From NCBI GenBank assembly GCA_022828595.1, contig JAKGHH010000007.1:65460727-65524726 (forward strand): a stretch of DNA of 64,000 bases, read 5' to 3'. A program made the position numbers and the translations under genes. Positions within the stretch are counted from its first letter, which is position 1. Each line of letters begins with the position of its first letter. This DNA comes from Nelumbo lutea (lineage: Eukaryota; Streptophyta; Magnoliopsida; Proteales; Nelumbonaceae). Under the pieces are notes generated by a model. The model searched no databases, was not told the origin of the DNA, and worked only from the letters and a program-made list of their open reading frames with translations. Below are positions 41,477 to 52,364 of the stretch, piece after piece.

Positions 41477-43983
41477 CAATCTGGTCCTCCAACTCAGGCA
41501 AGGGATCTCTTTCCCCCTCATTTTTTCCATAATTGTCTTTGAAGTGATTCACAAAGACTCACAATTTCCTCCTCCCTTGAAAGCACTTCCCCTCCAACCT
41601 CCACATTGTGGATGTAATTCTTTTTCTTCTTCCATTTGCTGGAGAGTGAAAGAATCTAGTATCACCCTCTAACAACCATCTACACCTCGACTTTTGTCTC
41701 CAAGAAATTTCCTCCTTCCTCAGGGTATCCTCTAATTCTCTTTTTAAGACCCATCTCTCTTTTCGATCCTCTTCCGACATTATTCCCCAAGATTCCTTCT
41801 CATCTAATTCCTCTATTCTTCTATAGATTAAAGACTTCTTATCCTCTAACCTCCCAAAAGTCTCCTTGTTCCATTCTTTTATCCTTTCTTTCAATCTCTT
41901 TAACTTAATGACAAACCTCACCCCTTCATCCTTACATTTATTCCATTTTCCTCCCACTATTTTTTTCCAGAAATTTGGGGTCCTCCAACCACATGTTCAA
42001 GTCTAAAGGGGGTTGGGTCTCCTCCAATCCTTTCCTGACCTAGACTTACAGGACAATGGTCTGAGATTAACCTAGGCAAGGCTTTGGGTACCAAGTCTTC
42101 CCACATCTCCTCCCAATCTACTATGAATAAAAATCTGTCCAATTTAGAGCAAATTGGATTACTCTAGAAGTTAGACCACGTAAATTGTGCATGTAGGAGT
42201 GGCAATTCCTTCAATTCCAAATCCATCACCAGGTTGTTGAACGTCCTCATGTTGTGGTTATGCCAAGGTTTGGGTTAGTTGACTCATTTGAGAATCTGAT
42301 AACATTAAAGTCACCCCTAGACACCATGGTACTTCCCACAGGCCTCTAATATCATTAAACTCTTCCTACAAAAGGTTTCTTTCCCTATAAGAGTTTGGGC
42401 CATAGACATTTGTCAATGCCCACATTTTATTGTCCTTATGCATCTTGATTTTTACGGAAATTGAAAAATGCCCAATCAGTTCCTCTAAACAGTCCACTTC
42501 CTCATTTTCCACATTGTTAGTAGTCCTCCGAATGCCCCCTAAGAAGGAGTGTAAGACCAGCTTACCCCTCTCTCCCCCAAATACTTCTGATCCATCTCCT
42601 GTCTACCTTTGGTAACTTTGTTTCTTGGATCATAACCTACTGGTTTCTCTTTTTCTAAAACACTTTTAATTACACTCCTTTTCCTAGCACTTCCTAGGCC
42701 CCTGACATTCCAGCTTAAGATTTTCATTTTAGAAACTGCAAAGAGCTATTTCCTCTTTCTCCTCAAGTTTACTTTGCTACCTTTCCTTGCTTTTAGGGGT
42801 GGCAAATTTCCCTGTCCCCGACGGGTACCCGGGCTCCTCGACCCGATGGGGTTGGGTATGGGGGGTACTTTGGCAGGGTCAGGGTCGAGGATGGGGCGAT
42901 CCTTGAATCCCCGATCGGTTTCGGGGACGAGGATGGGGAATGCAATCCCCGCCCCGCCCCGACCCTGATTAATATTATAATTATAAATTATATATATAAT
43001 ATAATATAATATAGTATATTATATAATTATAATAATTATTAATTTATTATTTGTTTATTTAAAAGATTAAAACTTAAAAAAAGTAAAACACTAAAACACT
43101 TGAATAGTAATAGTAAAACCCTTCGACTAAAAATCGACTTCGAGTCTTCGACGAAGAGAAGAGAGACGACTGAACCCTAGCTTTGTCTTCGTCGCCGATT
43201 CGTCGACCATCGACTGCCGTCGTTGACTGTTGCCACTCGCCAGTCGGACATTGGACAGAGGAGAGGACAGAGATACTCGAGTCTCGACAAAGGACAGAGG
43301 AGATACTCAAAGATCTTCCTTCAACCTTCATCATCGTCGCCGACTGCCATCGCCTTTCTGCTGTTCTCTGGCAACCTTGATTAATTTCTCTTCCTTGTCG
43401 AACATTGACACCCGTAAGTTTTTATTCTGGTTTTTTTTTCCAAACCTGTTTTATCTTCAATCATTTTGTTTTTAAGTGATTATAGCTTATTAAATCTCAT
43501 GGTTGTCAATTTCATCAAACTTTTTCAACATATTCAGTTACAGAGATTTAAGGCCTCGACCATCGAAGGAACTGCCTCCCATTTCACCAACTTAGTGTTA
43601 AGCCAACCTTAAGTTGCTTCGGGGATACGGGTCTCCGACGGGGAATTCATCCTCGCCGGGGTCAGGGATGGAGGGGGGATTCCTTTCCCCGCCGGGGATT
43701 GGGGACGGGGATGGGGGGTGATTTGGAGGTCAGGGTCGGGGATGGGGAATGTAATCCTCGCCCCAAACCCGCCCCGTTGCCGTTCCTACTTGCTTTCTCT
43801 CCTTTCTTCTGCTTTCTACCTTTTCATAGTCTATTCCACAATGTATTTCTCTAATTCGCACGATTTTTTCTTTCTCTTCTTTCCTTTTCCATTTTTCTTG
43901 CTCTTATGCACCTCCTTCTCTTTTGGAATTTCATTCTCTTTCTCTCCCCTTTTACTCCCCTTTAGACATCCCTCCATTTCTAC
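41477..43983 (-). pseudogene. L1 LINE ORF2, 5' half (endonuclease and linker)
   Basis: Continuation of the L1 at 33881-36355 beyond the LTR element. The minus strand opens MKILSWNVRGLGSARKR at 42727, the N-terminus of the L1 apurinic endonuclease. It continues with FLFIVDWEEMWEDLVPKALP (near 42130) and the linker KSRCRWLLEGDTRFFHSPA (near 41690). Stops and frameshifts interrupt it. The region from 42728 to 43983 should be ORF1 and leader; it is occupied mostly by the hAT element 42794-43788. Confidence 0.75.
42794..43788. mobile_element. Non-autonomous hAT element, 995 bp
   Basis: Exact 8-bp duplication CTTGCTTT (42786-42793, 43789-43796). Ends TAGGGGTGGCAAATTTCCC and, inverted, TAGGAACGGCAACGGGGC. 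Both subterminal regions are GC-rich with GGGGATGGGGAATG-type motifs (42840-42965, 43620-43780). The interior is AT-rich, then a block with CGTCGTTGACTG-type sequence (43090-43380) that I cannot identify. No transposase. Related to the shorter hAT copies in Helitrons B and C. Confidence 0.88.
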
Positions 43984-45710
43984 CTACTCTTGTTGTTTTT
44001 GAAATTTATCTGACTCTTCCCCCCTGTTCAAAACAATCTTATCTCCAGTTTCTTCTTGCCTCATCTCAGACGACTCAATCATAGTGGCACTCTGAGCTTG
44101 GGCAAGGACCGGATCTGCAAAGCACTCCAATCTGTCCAGCTTTGCCATTTCCCCCAATAACTTCTTCCTTTGACTTACATTCCCAAACGCTGTTTTGCTC
44201 CAAACTATGATTTCCTCCCTTAAGAATTGCAACTTAACAAAGCTAGCTGAACCTTCCACTTGAAAGCTCCTCCGTTTCTCCTCTATGGATTCCAAAAAAT
44301 TTGGATGGCCCAACCACATATTCCTAAATCTAAACGGTTTAGGCCCTTCAAGTCTCACAAAATCTCTCAACACCACTGGTTTATGATTTGAACATATCAA
44401 GACGAGTTTTTTTTCCATCAAATCCACAAACATCTCCTCCCACTCCCCATTCACAAGAAAGCTATCCAGCCTTCTAAGATTTGATGGGTCCTGACCATTA
44501 GATCAAGTGAATTTAGATCCCACCAACCCAGGTTTAACCAAGCATTCCTTCTAATGAACTCTCCATATCTCCTCATCGCTATTGGCACTCTTTTATCTCT
44601 CTCTCCTTTCATCTCCCCCACTCTTCTTGTAACATTGAAATCCCCCTCCCCAGCATCAAAGGTACCACCGCCACCTGATGAAAGTTCTCCAATTCCTCCC
44701 AAAGCTGCTCTCTATCACCGTCCAAATTAGGATAAAAAACAATTGATACCATCACCCTTGCCTTAGAATCCACATTTTCCAACACTACTGAGACTGGAAA
44801 AAACCCTTTAAAACACCCAATTTTTCTCAGCACCCATAAGTTCCAAATAATTAACAACCCACCTGACAAGCCTTTTGATTCCAGCACCACCGCTCTACCG
44901 TTCACCCCCCAAACTTCATTGATGATCTTCCAATCAACATCTTCCAATTGTCTTTCCTGCAATAATAACATTTCCACTTCTTACCACCTCTCTCCTTCTT
45001 GGATCTCTCAAACCCCTTATATTCCATTTACACTCTCATTTCCTCCTCCTCCTCCACCCTTTCGCCCTTAAAATTCTCAGCTCCCGTACTCCCATTTGTC
45101 CTCCTCCCCCTTCTCTCTTTTGCCTGAACTACTACATAAATCTTCACCCTTCCTACCCCTCTCTTCCAATGCCCTGAAAGACTTCCTTGCAAACTCCTCA
45201 CTCCCTAAGAAACCAGCCCTAGAGTTTTACTCACTTCCACCTCTGTCTCAACAACATTCTCCAATCAAATCCTCTATTCACAGCATGTGTCTCATCCACC
45301 TCCACTTCCACAAGGTCCTCTTGCTCCTTTTTACCCTCCTCTCCTTCAATTGGCTTGGTGCAGGACTTTGGTTACCTTATATAAACACTTGTGCTCTTGA
45401 CCCTTCCAGCCTTTACCCCTCCATCAGCCCCTACTCTAGTTCTCCTTTTTCCTCACTTATAGCCTTTAACCTTTTTTCTCTTCTCCATTCAAAACTAATT
45501 CTTTCCTTTCCCACCCTCAAGCACTTCCTCTTCTCTCCCAAATGCCTCCCCCCTTTCTCTTTTCCTCCTTCTGCCATCACCACACCAACACCTCTATCCT
45601 CCTCCCTTCTTCTTCCAACTCCAACAGCTGTTCTGCCTTTGCTTCCCCTGCTTCCTTTGTAAAATCAATCCCTCCTTCCCTCCTTCCCCCTGATTGTACT
45701 TGTAACATCC
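43984..45710 (-). pseudogene. Second L1 LINE fragment (endonuclease, probable ORF1)
   Basis: Minus-strand pieces: ESKGLSGGLLIIWNLWV (about 44880, the GG..W motif of the L1 endonuclease), WEELENFHQ, DFNVTRRVGEMKGERDK (about 44620), EWEEMFVDLMEKKLVLICSN (about 44440), PFRFRNMWLGHPNFLESIEE (about 44310) and the linker. Order and spacing fit an L1 ORF2 N-terminus, in broken frames. The purine-rich DNA upstream on the minus strand (45000-45710) is probably ORF1 but has no motif I can name. The plus-strand ORF at 45096 is its shadow. Confidence 0.72.
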
Positions 45711-45964
45711 TTGTACAAGGAACTTACCTGATTTTTCGAGTTCTAAATCATTTTCTAATAATGTAGATACTTGATTTCTCCTTTACCAATTACATTCACC
45801 TTATTGGGAAATGGTAAATTCTTGGGACAGGCTTGGTATATAAGTTAGGGCCTTTAAATTGTAAATGCATCATTTTTCTAGGAATTAGCAGTAAAAGCTT
45901 TCATTACCTATGTAAAAAAATATCATCTACCAGTATGCACAATCCCAAAATATCTAACCATATG
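45711..45964. other. Spacer, nothing recognised
   Basis: 254 bases without coding frames or transposon ends. Confidence 0.4.
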
Positions 45965-46199
45965 TTTTTTTTTTTTTTTTTGTCAGCAGAACATATATTT
46001 TATTATATTTGATTAAAGATGTGGTTAGTACAACTTGGTGACAGAATATCATCCCCCAATTTCAAACCCAAGTTACATAGAAGCCCAAAACAGTTGCTGA
46101 CTCATAACCCATTGTTTGGCAAGGGAATAAATAAGCTAACCCATTTCCACTACTTCTTACCCACTTAAATTCAGCTTCTATATCCTTTGCAATCTTTTC
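45965..46199 (-). pseudogene. L1 3' end with poly(A)
   Basis: A run of Ts (about 45964-45983) is the poly(A) tail of a minus-strand L1. Reading from the right, the translation shows RNase H tail features (KIAKDIEAEFKWVRSSGNGL, then LGFYVTW). It is cut at 46199/46200 by copia element I. Confidence 0.6.
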
Positions 46200-46397
46200 T
46201 GTTTTCCAAGGAAGCAGAGAGAAGAGAGAAGGAAGAAGAGAAGAGAAGAGAAGAGGAGAAAAGTGAGAGAGCCAAAAAGCTTGTTGGCGACGCCAACTAT
46301 TCTATTTATATATTAGGTGACCGTACATAACACAAAAGAAAGTAAATGGACCAAAGTACCCCTGCGGTACATAGCTTAGATATTACACCACTCCCCC

Positions 46398-49300
46398 TCA
46401 AGTTGGGGTGCAGATATCAATCATCCCCAACTTGTCACAAAGATCATAATGCTGCAAGGAATTTAATCCTTTGGTAAAGACATCTGCAAGTTGCTCTTTA
46501 GTGCTGACATATTGAGTGCACACTTCTCCCTTCTCTAGTTTCTCCCTAATAAAGTGTTTATCTACCTCAATATGCTTGGTTCTGTCATGGAGCACTGGAT
46601 TAGATGCAATATTGATAGCAGCCTTTTTATCACAGTAGAGTGACATAGGACCATCACGAGGACAACCCGATTCTCCTAGCAGATTTTTAATCCACAAGTG
46701 TTCAGCAACTCCATGAGCCATGGCCCTGTACTCTGCTTTTGCACTAGATTTGGCCACCACATTCTGTTTCTTACTTCTCCAAGTAACAAGATTTCCACCT
46801 ACAAAGGTACAATAACTACTAGTGGATTTCCTATCATACATTGAGCCAGCCCAATCGCAATCAATATAAACTTCAACTTTCATATGCCCATGCTTCTTAA
46901 AGACGAGACCAGTCCTAGAGAATTTTTTTTAGGTACTTGAGAACTTGGTATGCCACCTCAAGATGTGCAGCCTTGAGAGCATTGCATCAACTAACTAAGA
47001 ACTCCCACAACATACACAATATTAGGCCTAGTCATAGATAAGTAGAAAAGTCTTCCAACAAGCCTTTGGTACTGTTTTGCATCTTTTATGGGCTCATCAT
47101 TGCAGTCCCCTAGTTTGTGGTTCACATCAATAAGAGTGTCAGCTGGTTTGGCACCCAGCTTCCCTGTATATTTCAAAAGGTCTAGGGTATACTTCCTTTG
47201 GGAGATGAAGATTCCCTGTTGAGAGTGGGCAACTTCAATTCCAAGTAACGTAATGGTACTAGATGCTTCACTTCAAACTATGTGGCCAAGAACTTATTCA
47301 ACCTCTGTATCTCTGAGACCTAATCACCTGTGATAACTATGTCATCCACATAGTCTATCAAAGTTGCCATATTAATTGTTCCTTCTTTACAAAGAGTGTG
47401 TGGTCAGTCTGACACTATCAAAAACCCATCTGTTGTACTGCCTGATGGAATTTACTAAACCAACCAAGCCCTTGGTGATTGTTTTAAGCCATACAAAGAC
47501 TTCACCAACTTGCAAACTTTTTGTTCACTGCCTTTAGCACAGAAGCCAGGAGGTTGGATCATGTACACCTCCTCCACATCACCATTCAAGAAAGCATTTT
47601 TGATGTCTAATTGGTGGAGTTCCCAATCCAAATTTGCTGCTAAAGAGAGGAGAACCCGAATGGAGTTCATCTTTGCCAGTGGAGCAAAGGTTTTTGCATA
47701 GTCTAACTCCGTACACTTGTGTAAAACCCTTTGCTACTAGGCAAGCCTTGTATCTTTCTACCATTCCATCTACCTTGTGTTTCATTGAAAACACCCATTT
47801 GCACCCCACAGGTTCCTTTCCTTCAAGAAGATTTACCAATTCCAATGTGCCATTCTTATGTAAGGCATTAACCTCCTCCTTCATAGCATCAGTCCATTCA
47901 GAAACTAATAAAGCCTCTGCAACACTCTTAGGAAGGGGAACACTATCAATGGCTAAAAGGAAAGCACAAAAAGCGGGTGAAATATTCTCATAGGATAAAA
48001 AGTGAGCCATACTGACATCTTTCCTCTTTGCAATGGGAAGATATAGATCATAATTTAAAGTACCAATATCAATAGGTTCAAGGGTATCGACTAGAATGAT
48101 GGTACTTGGATGGGGTGAGGGATCTACCCCTGAGAGTCCAATGACATTGGTTGCATAGCTTTAGGTTATTCCACAACTACTGAACTTTGTTGGCCTTGAC
48201 TTTCATAATGCTGTATACGGAAGACACAAAATGGAGGAAGAGGATGTAATAGAGCTTGTGTCAGTTTCTCCTCAACCTTACTCTCCCCCTGAGGAGAAAC
48301 AAGAAAATAGGGAGCATTCTCAAAGAACAAGACATCCATAGACAAAATATTTTCTAGAGATGGGGTCAAAATAGTGGTAACCCTTCTGAGAAAGGGGATA
48401 ACCAAGGAAAATACAGACAATAGCTTTGAGATCAAGCTAACCTCGGGTGGGAGAGAGATCATGAACAAAGCACTTGCAACCAAAGACACACATGAGTATG
48501 GGAAATAGAGGGGCCTTTGGGAAAAGGAGCTCATGTGGAGTCCTATATTCCAAATAATCGAGTTGGCATACGATTGACAACATATGTTGAGGTCAGTACA
48601 ACATCCATCCAAAATCTTTTTGAGACATTCATTTGCAAGAGTAATCCCTGAGCAACTTCCTGTAGGTGGTGTTTTTTCCTTTTTGCAACCCCACTTTGTT
48701 GAGGGGTTCTAGCACGGTGAAGGGAGCCACAAGAAGCAAAAAAGTTAGTTAGATCACTATGGAAATATTCCTTCGCATTGTCTGATTAGAAGACTTGGAT
48801 CTCAATTTGGAAATGGGTATAGATCATGCATTAAAAGTCTTTCACCAATTTAGGAACTTCTTCTCTAGAGTGCATAGGGTAGACCCAAGTGTACCAATAA
48901 AAATCATCAATAAATAAAATGAAGTACTTATAGCCATTCTTAGTTGGAATATTAACATGGCCCAAACATCAGAATACACAAGATAAAAGGGAAGATATGA
49001 TCTTTCATTACGTAAAGGAAATGAAGTTTTACAATGCTTACTCAACTGACACACTTGACATTGAAAATCACTAACATAGACTTAAATAGTTCTGGAAATA
49101 AATGCTTCAAAGACCCAAAAGACATATGGCCCAAACGATGGTGCCACAACCTGACTCGACTCTTATTTAACTGGCTCAAGGACTTCGAAACCACAAGACC
49201 AACTTTATTCTCCAGCGTATAGAGGCCATCGACCATGTTCCCCCTACCAATCATCTTCCCGGAGGCCAAATCTTGAAAAAACACAAGAATGTTGGAGAAA

Positions 49301-50321
49301 GGTTACTAAACAATTTCATGCATGTGTAATATTGATAACAAACAACAAATTAATAGGCAATCTTGGAACCGAAAAAACTTCTGAAAGTGGAAGACCAAAG
49401 GGCAATCTTGGAAATGGGTTGACCTACTAGTCATATAGTTCGAGGCATTGAAATCAATAATCTATGGGGATTCCAAAGTGCTAGAGGCTACATGGAAAGC
49501 AGAGGCAGAGTTACCTAAGGAGGACGAAAAGAAGTCGAAGGAGTAGTCCCAGTATCCGCATGTCTAAGAGCCCTCTCATATTGATCCAAATCGTCATGGA
49601 AGGAGTTAATAATATCGTCCTTGAGATCAAAACTGTGTGGGGGGGGGAATCTTTAGATGAATTCACTGTTGAATTACCATACTGTGAATTCAAGAGTGTG
49701 CTAGGGCATAGACTCCCCCTCAAGAGCATTCATAGCTGATTTCCTACTTTTCTCTTACTGAACTAGGGCATAGATTTCTTGGATAGACAAAAGGTCCTTG
49801 CTGCTTAGAATCTGCACTCTAATGGACTCATACATAGGATTGAGCCCAATGGGAAAGCAAAAACACGTTGCTGAGACACAAGTTTTTATAAGCTTTGGCA
49901 TCTTTTTTACTTTCCCACTTAATGCTCTACTAGGAACCATCTCTTTCCAGACTGAAGTTAGGGCTGAATAATAGGCAGATGAACTTCTCTCACCTTGCTT
50001 ACATGTTGAAGATTCAGCTTGTAATTGATAAATTTTGGCATAATGCCTTTGCTCTGAATATGTTGCTTTTGCCTGTTCCCATATTTCTTTAGCTGTCTCA
50101 GCCCACATGAAATTATGTTTAACTGAAGGTAACATGGTTGTCAGAAGCAATAACATAATCATACAGTTCTCTTGGTCCCACTTGTCATATTCAGCAGTCC
50201 CCGATCTAGGTTCCTTTACCTTCCCAGTGATATACCTCGCCTTTCCCCTAGCTGTAATATAAAATTGCATCTCCTTGGACCAAGCCAAGTAGTTCCTACC
50301 ATCCAAGGGAGTGATAGTCAT
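46398..50321 (-). pseudogene. Copia I polyprotein, broken
   Basis: Pieces in order from 50321: gag (MTITPLDGRNYLAWSKEMQF to IQVQ-like IYALVQ near 49755, with WAETAKEIWEQAKATYSEQ), a poorly preserved protease region (49320-49730), GAG-pre-integrase (SRVRLWHHRLGHMSFGSLKH near 49200), integrase core (YLPFYLVYSDVWAM near 48990, KNLLQ... lost), the connection to RT (SVAEALLVSEWTDAMKEE near 47900), RT (LHQLDIKNAFLNGDVEEVYM near 47600, YVDDIV near 47335), and RNase H (YIDCDWAGSMYDRKSTSSYC, SSAKAEYRAMAHGVAEHLW, then YCDKKAAINIASNPVLHDR). Multiple stops and frameshifts; not functional. Confidence 0.85.
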
Positions 50322-51069
50322 AGGGAAATTTAAAGTATCATGACCATCATTCAGTCCAACCTGGTTAGATGTTAGTTCAAAATGCTACAGAATCTTCAGT
50401 AGCCATATATAATGACTCTAGAGTGAACAATGGCCTGTTATCTTTCAGTCCACACACAGTGATTACAACCACCCCCACTCCCTAGAGATTTTTATGCATG
50501 TAAAAACATATTCACACACAACAGCTGCTATCACACACATGTACAAGTCTGTCCGACCTTTCCAAGGCCAATACAAGCGACAAACGCATCAACAAAAGTT
50601 ACTGCAGTACCCTGCCAATTGAACTAGGTCACCCATGACCTACAAAGGTTTCAAAACCTTATAATTTTGGATCTACAGATCCACGCAGAAGCGTCAAATA
50701 CCCTTACACCATTTGGCCAATGCAGAACTCATCCTGTCCTTGGACTTACTGCCAACAACCAAGGCTACAAACAATTTAGTTCTTGGTCCAGTTCAGTCCG
50801 AGCAAATTCTTTGAAGGTTTCAACCCAAAAATAATAACGGAATAGAAAAAATAATCACCAACCTCTAGGAAAAGCTTCAATTGACCATCCACTGTTCTCT
50901 GATGTTGTCTTTCTTGGATTACAGTCGAGTTCTGAGTAGAGAGAGAGGGGTCAAAGTGTTCTCAGACCTGGGACGTGTTTGTTTCTTCCATTCTTAGTCT
51001 AGGGAAAAAGAAGATGTGCTACGATCAGAGAAGAATAGATTCAGAGAGCAATGTCCTGCTCTAATACCA
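50322..51069 (-). other. Leader region of copia I
   Basis: Between gag and the primer-binding site; no coding frame recognised. The primer site itself is the last 15 bases (TGGTATTAGAGCAGG on the minus strand). Confidence 0.6.
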
Positions 51070-51243
51070 TGTTTTCTAAGAAAGAAGAGAAGAGAGAAGG
51101 AAGAAGAGAAGGGAAGATGAGAAAATAGAGAAAAAATTGTGGGAGAGCCAAAAAGCTTGTTGGTGGTGCTATGGTGGTTGTACATAACACAAAAGAAAGT
51201 AAATGGACCAAAGTACCCCTGCAGTATATAGCTTAGAACTGTA

Positions 51244-51582
51244 CCAGACCGGTTGAACCATGACCTGGGACCTTGGCCAGTTCAATCATGCCACAATAAC
51301 CGCACTTGGACAAAAATCGGCTGATTGGACGGTTTAACCAGAAAATTGATGAATTGATCCCAGTTTTGTGAAACTACTCGGGTCCTTAAACAATTGAAAT
51401 TTTAAAATACGTTTGGTAAGCCTTGAACCCATGACCTTTTATTTCTATATATTGCTTAATTACCATTAGCCCACCTCTTTACTTATTTTAATTAACGAGT
51501 CTTCATTGTACATATTATTTGATTATACATGTATTTTAAAGAAAATGTAAATTAAGAAATGTTGAAATAATTGTTTTTATGT
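51244..51582. other. Spacer between copia I and copia II
   Basis: The first 150 bases (CCAGACCGGTTGAACC, GACGGTTTAACCAG, CCAGTTTTGTGAAAC) resemble the MITE family at 21741-22013; the rest is AT-rich and unrecognised. Confidence 0.4.
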
Positions 51583-51805
51583 TGTTAGGGTCTGTTTGGC
51601 TGATTAAAGTTTTTATTTTTTATTTTAATCTGTTATTGTAACTTTACTTAGTAGAGGCACAAGGGTCATTTCCCTTCTTATTTTTTCGCCCTATATATTA
51701 TAATGAAGCTGGCACCGCCAGCACTGTTCTATTGCCTCTAATCCTTCTTCTTTCTTCTCTTCTCTCCTCTTCTGCTGTAATCTTCAATCAGATTTACTGT
51801 CAAGA

Positions 51806-51820
51806 TGGTATCAGAGCATG
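51806..51820 (+). promoter_or_regulatory. Primer-binding site of copia II
   Basis: TGGTATCAGAGCATG, complementary to the initiator tRNA-Met 3' end as in most plant copia elements. Confidence 0.85.
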
Positions 51821-52364
51821 GCCATTGAATCTGGGCGATCAAGTGTCTTCTCCAAGCTGCTGAATCTGGGCGGAAAAAAGGAGTAAATCTGGGCTGATCG
51901 AATCAGATCTGCAACTGGTACCGCCCCTTTTTCCTGTTTTTCTTTCTTCCCTTGGTCGTGTACCGAGGAAAACGAATGAATCTGAACCACTGAATGTTGG
52001 CAGACCCTTGTGAGGTTTTTTACCTCTGTTTTGGATCGTGTGATCCTGTACCTGTGAAAGGTGGCTGTAGGTCACATATGACCTGTTTTCTCTACTTGTT
52101 GGCTTGATGTCTTATGTGTAAGGATTGTGATTAATGCTTGTAGACCTTCTGGAAAACTATAGGCTGGGACTGTTATTCCGAACAGGTCTGAAAATCAGAT
52201 GTCATATTATTTTTTTTGGAAATTGGTGCTGGTCTTGTGCACTGATTAAGTACAAAAAACTGAAGTGTGTGTGGACTGATCACTTGTTGTGTGTGGAGTC
52301 TTTTGTTCTGGTATAAGGAGGGATGCTAAGTTGAGGTTTTAGATAAAAAAATTCTGTGTTGACC

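Larger units (their letters stand above)
46200..51243 (-). mobile_element. Ty1/copia element I
   Basis: Left LTR 46200-46387 and right LTR about 51070-51243 are similar. Both contain GGCTCTCxCAC, AACAAGCTTTTTGG and CAGGGGTACTTTGGTCCATT on the minus strand. Inside the right LTR is the initiator-tRNA-Met primer site (TGGTATTAGAGCAGG, 51069 leftwards, one mismatch). Next to the left LTR is the polypurine tract AACTTGAGGGGGAGTGG (46388-46404). Order gag-PR-IN-RT-RNase H. I could not confirm a target duplication. Confidence 0.85.

Noticed and set aside
45096..45662. 188-codon plus-strand ORF rich in Ser, Pro and Leu
   Set aside because: Pyrimidine-rich complement of a minus-strand L1 region; composition explains the open frame.
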